A model generated the notes under the pieces. The model searched no databases, was not told where the DNA came from, and worked only from the letters and a program-made list of their open reading frames with translations. A DNA stretch of 37,884 bases from Oceanospirillum sp964342385 (lineage in GTDB: Bacteria; Pseudomonadota; Gammaproteobacteria; Pseudomonadales; Halomonadaceae): the NCBI GenBank assembly GCA_964342385.1, contig CAYFGP010000059.1, forward strand, positions 1-37,884, in the 5' to 3' direction. Positions 1 to 6,700 of this stretch are shown piece after piece; positions within the stretch are counted from its first letter, which is position 1; the number at the start of each line of letters is the position of its first letter. The translations under genes and the position numbers were made by a program.

Positions 1-22
1 GAATTGAGATAATGTGTCGCAT
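1..22 (-). CDS. ilvH: Acetolactate synthase small subunit, 5' end only
   Basis: Only the first seven codons lie inside the window. They read MRHIISI, the usual start of the IlvH/IlvN regulatory subunit in Pseudomonas-type bacteria. The ATG is one base after the ilvI stop (TAA-G-ATG), and a GGAG ribosome-binding site sits inside the end of ilvI. Tight coupling to the catalytic subunit gene is the normal ilvIH arrangement. The small subunit carries the ACT domain that mediates valine feedback. The call rests on seven residues plus position. Confidence 0.8.
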
Positions 23-23
23 C

Positions 24-1745
24 TTAGGTACGCTCCGTCTTACTCAGCAACATGTCACGCATCGATCCCTGAGGAATCTGCATCGGATAAACGTGCTCTT
101 TCGGATCGACCATTACGTCGACAAACACCAGCTTATCTTTCATAGCAAACGCTTTTTCCAGCGTCGGCTCCAGATCTTCGATCTTCTCAACCTTCAGCGC
201 TACGTGACCGTAAGACTCAATCAGCATCTTAAAGTCAGGCAGAGACTGCATGTAAGACTGAGAGTGACGCTCCTGATAGTTCAGATCCTGCCACTGACGC
301 ACCATACCCAGAGATTGGTTATTCAGGTTGATAATTTTCACCGGAATACCAAACTGGCTACAAGTCGACAGTTCCTGCATCATCATCTGGAAACTACCTT
401 CACCGGTGACCACAGCCACGTCGTTGTCCGGGTAGTTCAGCTTGATACCGATGGCCGCCGGGAAACCGAAGCCCATGGTGCCCAGACCACCGGAGGTGAT
501 CCAACGATTTGGCTTATCAAACTTGTAGTACTGAGCGGCAAACATCTGGTGCTGACCTACGTCGGTTACCACGTAAGCATCACCATCCGTCACTCTCCAC
601 ATGGCTTCGATTGCCTGCTGAGGTTTAATCGGACGATCTTCTTCTGCGGTATACAGCACAGAATGGCTGGCACGCCAGTCATTAATCTGCTTCCACCAAT
701 CCGCCAGCGCATCAGCATCCGGGCTGGTTTTAGCCTGATCCAGCAGTTCCAGCATCTCATTCAGTACAGAATCTACCGGGCCTACAATCGGCACATCGGC
801 GCGTACTGTTTTAGAGATAGACGCAGGATCAATATCCACATGAATGATCTTCGCCGTTGGACAGAATTTGCTGGTGTTATTGGTCGCACGATCATCAAAA
901 CGCGCACCAATACACACAATTAGGTCAGAATGGTGCATGGTCATGTTCGCTTCGTAGCTACCATGCATGCCCAACCAACCGACGCTCTGCTTATCCGTTT
1001 GCGGATAAGAACCAATCCCCATCAGAGAAGATGTCACCGGGAAGCCCAGCTTCTTCGCCAGTTCAGTAAACTGAGAAGCCGCTTTACCCAGAATCACGCC
1101 ACCGCCCGCATACAGAATCGGACGCTTGGCTTTTAGCATCATCTCAACCGCTTTCTTGATCTGACCAGTGTGGCCACGCACAACAGGATTGTAAGAGCGG
1201 ATTTTAACCTTCTTCGGATATTCGTATTCAAAACGATCGGTCGGAGCCGTCATATCCTTCGGAATATCCACCACAACAGGACCAGGACGACCCGTTGAAG
1301 CAATATAGAAGGCTTTTTTGATCACTTCTGGAATTTCGGAAGGATGTTTCACGCTGAAACTGTGTTTCACCACAGGACGGGAAACACCGATCATGTCGGT
1401 TTCCTGGAACGCATCTTCACCAATCAGATGGCTCATCACCTGACCACACAGCACGACCATAGGAATAGAATCCATATAAGCCGTCGCAATACCGGTCACT
1501 GTGTTGGTCGCACCTGGACCAGACGTTACCAGAACCACACCCGGTTTGCCGGACGCACGAGCATAACCATCAGCCATATGGGCTGCAGCCTGCTCGTGGC
1601 GGACTAGGATGTGTTTAACCTTATCTTGGCGGAATATGGCATCGTAAATGTGAAGAGCCGAGCCGCCGGGATAACCGTAGATATACTCAACGCCCTCATC
1701 CTGCAGAGAACGAACGAGCATGTCGGCGCCAGAAAGTAATTCCAC
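24..1745 (-). CDS. ilvI: Acetolactate synthase large (catalytic) subunit
   Basis: This ThDP- and FAD-dependent enzyme condenses two pyruvates to acetolactate, or pyruvate with 2-oxobutyrate, in the first common step of valine, leucine and isoleucine synthesis. The protein is 573 residues, matching E. coli IlvI. The N-terminal ThDP domain has the YGYPGG motif and the catalytic Glu in RHEQAAAHMADGYARA. A central FAD-binding domain follows. The C-terminal ThDP domain carries GEGSFQM and the downstream NNQ of the metal-binding motif. I start it at the GTG in 1743-1745, giving VELLSGADM, because AGGGGG lies nine bases upstream. A longer frame to 1781 has no better site and breaks family length. 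It is followed after one base by ilvH and preceded by a long structured leader. Confidence 0.95.
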   Translation of the reverse strand: MELLSGADMLVRSLQDEGVEYIYGYPGGSALHIYDAIFRQDKVKHILVRHEQAAAHMADGYARASGKPGVVLVTSGPGATNTVTGIATAYMDSIPMVVLCGQVMSHLIGEDAFQETDMIGVSRPVVKHSFSVKHPSEIPEVIKKAFYIASTGRPGPVVVDIPKDMTAPTDRFEYEYPKKVKIRSYNPVVRGHTGQIKKAVEMMLKAKRPILYAGGGVILGKAASQFTELAKKLGFPVTSSLMGIGSYPQTDKQSVGWLGMHGSYEANMTMHHSDLIVCIGARFDDRATNNTSKFCPTAKIIHVDIDPASISKTVRADVPIVGPVDSVLNEMLELLDQAKTSPDADALADWWKQINDWRASHSVLYTAEEDRPIKPQQAIEAMWRVTDGDAYVVTDVGQHQMFAAQYYKFDKPNRWITSGGLGTMGFGFPAAIGIKLNYPDNDVAVVTGEGSFQMMMQELSTCSQFGIPVKIINLNNQSLGMVRQWQDLNYQERHSQSYMQSLPDFKMLIESYGHVALKVEKIEDLEPTLEKAFAMKDKLVFVDVMVDPKEHVYPMQIPQGSMRDMLLSKTERT

Positions 1746-2195
1746 CGTAGTGAACCCCCTAAAAAAATAGTTCGAGTGCAAAAACGAACAGCTATCAAAC
1801 GAACAGTCTTTCTTCTACATATAGCCAAGGTCGATTACCTCACTTATCTGTGGGCGTCAGATCGAAACCTCAGCAAGAAAAAGCTGATCACGATAATAAA
1901 AATCCAATGTGGCTGATAAAGGGCAGCCACCTTTAACTTCACTAGTCATGCAGGCACATGACAAGGCTGCCTTACCTGGCACTTAGGACCGGGTGGGTCC
2001 TGCACTCTTCTTCGCATAGGTAAATGCGGATCGGGGCGTCAGCCAGGCCTGGCGGGTAAACCTGGGCCTGCTATTCCTTCGGCGGGTAAATTAGCCTGTT
2101 TACCCTTTACGTAGACTTCGGGGGGTCGCCCATTATCTCTACGCCCGTAAAATAAGGAGGAGTAGGTTCTTACAGACCTTGACGGATGTCAATAG
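1746..2195 (-). promoter_or_regulatory. Structured 5' leader of ilvI, candidate attenuator or cis-regulatory RNA
   Basis: About 450 bases upstream of ilvI contain dense inverted repeats when read as minus-strand RNA. GGGTAAA (minus strand at 2099-2105) can pair with TTTACCC at 2084-2090 or with a second copy at 2054-2060, each inside the repeated word TTTACCCGCC. Further stems are CAGGCC/GGCCTG around 2042-2070, CGCAT/ATGCG near 2015-2030 and GGACC/GGTCC at 1986-2000. GGCAGCC (1965-1971) can pair with GGCTGCC (1922-1928), and that pairing excludes the hairpin at 1909-1930. Two tiny ORFs are possible (2107-2133, eight residues; 1946-2017, 23 residues), but neither is rich in Leu, Val or Ile codons, so a classical leader-peptide attenuator is not supported. 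Conserved RNA motifs upstream of ilvB/ilvI-type genes in marine gammaproteobacteria have been described. I cannot confirm membership here. Confidence 0.5.
1909..1930 (-). terminator. Attenuator-type terminator hairpin in the ilvI leader
   Basis: On the minus strand GTGGCTG, an 8-base loop and CAGCCAC form a perfect 7-bp stem. ATTGGATTTTTATT follows, so a U-rich tract begins a few bases after the stem. The same GGCTG segment can instead pair with an upstream GGCAGCC at 1965-1971. That gives mutually exclusive antiterminator and terminator forms about 165 bases ahead of the ilvI start. Confidence 0.45.
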
Positions 2196-2372
2196 AACAA
2201 TAGCGCAAGTGCACAAAGGACAGAAAATATTTCTAAAATAGGCGTTTATTTTAGAGTTTTTCGACTAAATAGCCGCGTAATTTATATGTTCTTTAGATTA
2301 TTCACTCCACAACAATTGATGTATTTTGCAGCAAGCAAACTGTTTTAAGTCAAACTGCAATCAATCAAGTTT

Positions 2373-2402
2373 TTATTAAAAGCGGATATCTGCTTTTAAT
2401 AA
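2373..2402. promoter_or_regulatory. 30-bp near-perfect palindrome upstream of the LuxR-type gene
   Basis: TTATTAAAAGC and GCTTTTAATAA are exact inverted arms of 11 bp. They flank a centre containing the palindrome GATATC, so the whole 30 bp is symmetric except for one G/T pair. It lies between the divergent ilvI leader and the regulator gene, about 125 bp upstream of the latter. The size and symmetry suit a dimeric DNA-binding protein, possibly the adjacent LuxR-type regulator acting on its own promoter. That last link is inference. Confidence 0.4.
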
Positions 2403-2526
2403 TAACGAAGCCGATAAGTTGACGGTTTAGTGCTATACCTAACAGAGGGTTACTCAGCGGATAACTGCAGTAACAAAACTAACAACCCAAATCGGCAGTA
2501 TTGTTAATCATTGGGTAGGGGTGACA

Positions 2527-3525
2527 GTGGATCTTTCACTTAATCAGTTCATTGTTGAACTGTATCGGAGTGGTAGCAGGATGCCCCAACCAGCCTTCTT
2601 AAATAAAGCGCTGGTTGCTCTCAAGGAATGGTTACCGTATCAGGCAAGCTGGCTGATCGAATTTCAGTCAGATTCAACACACAGTATTATTAAGTTCTCT
2701 CACGGTCAGACAAAAGTTTCTTTGCCCGTAACAGAGATTGTGGCTCAATTGCAGCAGGCACGAGCACAACAGCCCTTGCCTATGGTGATTACTCAGGCCT
2801 CTCTTCTGGCCCATCATCACCATAAGCTACAGCAGGGTTTGCGCCAACTCTTGGCTATGCCCTACCTGATCTTTACCGATTGCAGCATGCAACCGGGACG
2901 GGCCCTACTATTAATTCGCACAGATAACGAACAGTATTTCTCTGACCGGGATCGTATGATGGCAGAGTGGCTGTTGCCCCATCTATGCGAAGCATCCCGT
3001 TTATCTCCCCAACAGATCGGTGCCCATGTAGATAAAGCACCTACACAAATGCAGGTCCGCTCACCTTTAGAACTCCATCTAAATAAACAAAATCAGGTGA
3101 CATTCTGCGGAGAATATATCCGCGCCTGCATCAATAACTGCCCCAAGACTCAGGAAAACTGCCAGCTGGACGATCAACAGCAGCTGACACTATCCAATAA
3201 ACTAATCAAGCAGATCTATCAGCACTTATCTGCAGGTTATATCCAGTTGGACAAGCTGATCTTTGATCTTACCCCACGGGATGATCTGCTGGTCATACGG
3301 GTACGCCCAGACAGTATTCAGTACCTTTTAACCGCTCGGGAACGTCAGATTGCAGCAGAGCTGGCACAGGGACTGAGCTATAAGGAAGTGGCCAAGAATC
3401 TGCACCTCTCCCCTTCAACAGTGACCAATTACGCCAACCGCATCTATCGTAAATTGAATGTACACAGCAAATCTCAGCTGGCTCATCTGTATACGTTATC
3501 GGAAGCAGAACTGATCACTCATTAA
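2527..3525 (+). CDS. LuxR-family transcriptional regulator with a four-Cys cluster
   Basis: This 332-residue protein has a C-terminal LuxR/FixJ-type helix-turn-helix at about residues 266-323, with LTARERQIAAELAQGLSYKE at its start and the recognition-helix region LSPSTVTNYANRIYRKLNV. The N-terminal 150 residues look like a GAF/PAS-like sensor fold but match no family I can name. Between them lies C194-x6-C201-x3-C205-x6-C212, a spacing that could hold a metal or Fe-S centre or act as a redox switch. I prefer the GTG at 2527, with AGGGG five bases upstream, over the in-frame GTG at 2521, where that site abuts the codon. It is transcribed toward the giant repeat-protein gene and is the obvious candidate regulator of the cassette, which is inferred from position only. 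No acyl-homoserine-lactone-binding domain is recognisable. Confidence 0.8.
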   Translation: MDLSLNQFIVELYRSGSRMPQPAFLNKALVALKEWLPYQASWLIEFQSDSTHSIIKFSHGQTKVSLPVTEIVAQLQQARAQQPLPMVITQASLLAHHHHKLQQGLRQLLAMPYLIFTDCSMQPGRALLLIRTDNEQYFSDRDRMMAEWLLPHLCEASRLSPQQIGAHVDKAPTQMQVRSPLELHLNKQNQVTFCGEYIRACINNCPKTQENCQLDDQQQLTLSNKLIKQIYQHLSAGYIQLDKLIFDLTPRDDLLVIRVRPDSIQYLLTARERQIAAELAQGLSYKEVAKNLHLSPSTVTNYANRIYRKLNVHSKSQLAHLYTLSEAELITH

Positions 3526-3559
3526 GTAAATGTTAAAGGGTTCACAAAAAATCTTATTA

Positions 3560-3595
3560 GGGTCAAGGGAAAGTGGGATTGGGGTAATTTGACCC
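3560..3595. promoter_or_regulatory. Dyad GGGTCAA...TTGACCC ahead of the repeat-protein gene
   Basis: GGGTCAA (3560-3566) and TTGACCC (3589-3595) form a 7-bp inverted repeat separated by 22 bp. It lies in the 182-bp gap between the regulator gene and the giant gene. With no U-tract it does not look like a terminator, and it could be an operator. No convincing sigma-70 or sigma-54 promoter was found in the gap. Confidence 0.25.
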
Positions 3596-3707
3596 ATAGC
3601 GATTGGTAAGACCGACTGCAATACTGAAATGACATCACGCAGGGAAGGGTCTCTGCACGTATTGGAATCCGAATTAATCAACGCCGCTTTCTCTGGGGGG
3701 CCGACAG

Positions 3708-6700
3708 ATGACCAAGAAAAAGATCAAACCGGGCAAGAGTATCGAACAACTTGAAGACCGTATCGCACCGGGCGCACTGGGCGGCGTTTTAGGCGATCTG
3801 GGCGTGGAAGATACTGGCACTACAGATACATCCACTGACGGAACAACAGATACGGGATCGACGACAGGTTCAGATACGGGCACTGATCTTCCTCCAGCAG
3901 ATGATACCACCGGTGGTGATGACACAGCTGGCAGTGGCGGTGCAACAACCGACAGCACCGATGAGCCTATTCGCAGTAATTTTGAATCTGGTGATACCTC
4001 TGCAACAACTGGCACCGCGACGGATGAAAATATCACTATTGACGGCCAGGGCGGTAGTGATACTGCAACAGGCAGCACAACTGGTGGTGATGGCGCAGCT
4101 ACAGGGGATACAGGTACAGGTGATGGTGCAATAGGTCCTGACGGCACAGATGGTGCGGCAGGTGATACTACAGACGATACCAGTGATTTCACCGGCTTAG
4201 AGTTCACGTCTGAAACACTGGAAGATGGCACCGTTGTTAACTCCTACGAAGATGGCTCAGTAGAAACCTTTAATCCTGACGGTTCTGGTAGCTGGTCCGG
4301 TGCTGATGGTACAACCTCTCAGTGGAATGCCGACGGCTCCGGTAGCTGGTCTGATGCCGAAGGCAATAGCGGCACTTGGGAAGCCGACGGTTCAGGTACC
4401 TGGACAGGTGCTGACGGCTCCTCGGGCGTACAAAATGCTGATGGCAGCTGGAGCATGACCCACGCAGATGGCACCACAGAAAGCATGTCAGCTGATGGTA
4501 CTTATAGCGTTACCGACGCTGATGGCAACCCGTTGGACCCTGCTACTCAGCATACCGATGAGATGGGCAATACCACAGAAACGCTGGAAGACGGTACGGT
4601 TAAAACCACGTTTGCCGATGGCTCAACAGAGACTATTTATCCTGATGGCGGCTACGAATACCAGGGTGCCGATGGCCATAACAGTTGGTCAGATGCCGAA
4701 GGCAATGGCGGCTGGAGTAACCCAGATGGCAGCAGCGGTTGGTGGAGCGCCGATGGTTCCGGCGGTTCCTATAACAGCGATGGCAGCTATAACGAATGGT
4801 ACTCCGATGGCAGCTACTCCTGGGGAGATGCGGAAGGTAACGGCGGCTGGGTTGGTGCCGATGGCCATAGCAGCGAGTGGTATGCCGACGGTTCTGGTAG
4901 CTGGAGTGACGCTCAGGGCAATAGTGGTTCCTGGAATGCAGATGGTTCCGGTACCTGGACCAATGCCGATGGCAGCCATGGTTACAATAATGCTGACGGC
5001 AGCTGGGGCATGACCCATGCTGATGGCACCACAGAAACAATGACAGCCGATGGTACCTACACGGTTACTGATGCTAATGGCAATCCAGTTGACAACCCTG
5101 GGGGCGCAGCAGAAACCGACGCCAATGGTAATACTGTCGAAAGTCATCCTGATGGAACAGTAACCACCACTTATGCTGATGGCTCTACGGAAACCGTTCA
5201 TCCGGATGGTTCTTACTATTACCAAAGTGCCGATGGCTATAGTCACTGGTCAGATGCTGAAGGCAATGGTGGCTGGAGCAATCCAGATGGCAGCAATGGC
5301 TGGTGGGACTCTCAAGGTAATGGCGCTGAATACTATGCCGATGGTGGCTACAGTGAGTGGCACTCTGACGGCTCAGGTTTCTGGGATGATGGTCAGGGCA
5401 ATGGCAGCGCCTGGCATGCCGATGGCAGCTATGAATACTGGAACTCTGATGGTTCTGGTGGCTGGGGTGATGCTCAGGGTAACAGCGGAAACTGGAATTC
5501 AGACGGCTCCGGTAACTGGACCAATGCCGATGGCAGCCATGGCTATAACAATGCCGATGGAAGCTGGAGTATCACTCATGCAGACGGCACCACTGAAACC
5601 ATGAGTGCCAATGGTGAATACACCATCACAGACGCCAATGGTAATCCTGCGGATCCTGCTACCGGGGCAGCAATAGAGACCGATGCCAATGGTAATACGG
5701 TTGAAACCTTTGAAGATGGTACGGTTAAAACCACCTTTGCCGATGGTTCAGTAGAAACTGTATACCCTGATGACGGTTATGAATATCAAGGCGCGGATGG
5801 CTCAGGCTACTGGTCAGACGCCTACGGGAACGGTGGCTGGTACGATCCAGACGGAAGCTCCGGCTGGTGGGATTCAGAAGGCAACGGCAGTTCTTATCAT
5901 AGCGATGGCAGCTACTACGAGTGGCATGCCGATGGTAGCTCTTCCTGGAGTGATGCAGAAGGTAACGGTGGTTGGAATGATGCCGAAGGTAACTACAACT
6001 ACTGGAATGCCGATGGCTCCGGTGGTTGGGGTGACAACTACGGCAATAGCGGTAACTGGGATGCTGAGGGCAACGGCACCTGGACCAATCAGGATGGTAG
6101 CCATGGTTACCATAACTCCGATGGCAGCTGGGGCACCACTTACGCCGATGGCTCTACAGAAACCATGACTGCCGATGGCACTCACACGACCACGGATGCA
6201 GCAGGTAATCAGGTAAGTCCTGGCACAACTGCTGGCATTGAGACAGATGCCAATGGCAACACTGTAGAAACCCATCCTGATGGCACTGTTACAACAACGT
6301 ACCCAGATGGCTCAACAGAAACGATTTCACCTGATGGTTCCTACTCTTACCAGAGTGCTGATGGCTATAGCCACTGGTCCGATGCTGAAGGCAACGGCGG
6401 TTGGAGCAGCCCTGATGGTAGCAATGGCTGGTGGGACTCAGAAGGTAATGGCGCCGAATATTATGCAGATGGTGGCTATAGCTCCTGGAACGCTGATGGC
6501 TCGGGCTTCTGGGATGACGGCCAGGGCAATGGCAGCGCTTGGCATGCTGATGGCAGCTATGAGTGGTGGAGCGCTGATGGTTCTGGCGGCTGGGGAGATG
6601 CACAGGGCAACAGCGGTAACTGGAACTCTGACGGCTCCGGTAATTGGACCAATGCCGATGGCAGCTATGGCTCTAATTACGCGGATGGTAGCTGGAGCCT

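Noticed and set aside
12..923. 303-codon plus-strand frame opposite ilvI
   Set aside because: It is antisense to a clear ilvI, has no family resemblance and is a shadow of the coding strand.
1946..2133. Branched-chain leader peptide for ilvI (two mini-ORFs)
   Set aside because: The peptides (MGDPPKST and a 23-residue Arg/Pro/Gln-rich one) lack runs of Leu, Val or Ile codons.
2187..2192. TTGACA as an ilvI -35 box
   Set aside because: The hexamer is perfect, but no acceptable -10 follows at 16-18 bases on the minus strand. It may only be part of the TTGAC/GTCAA inverted repeat at 2179-2192.
3604..3621. Sigma-54-like GG...GC site before the giant gene
   Set aside because: The spacing between GG and GC is 11 rather than 10 bases and the flanking consensus is poor.
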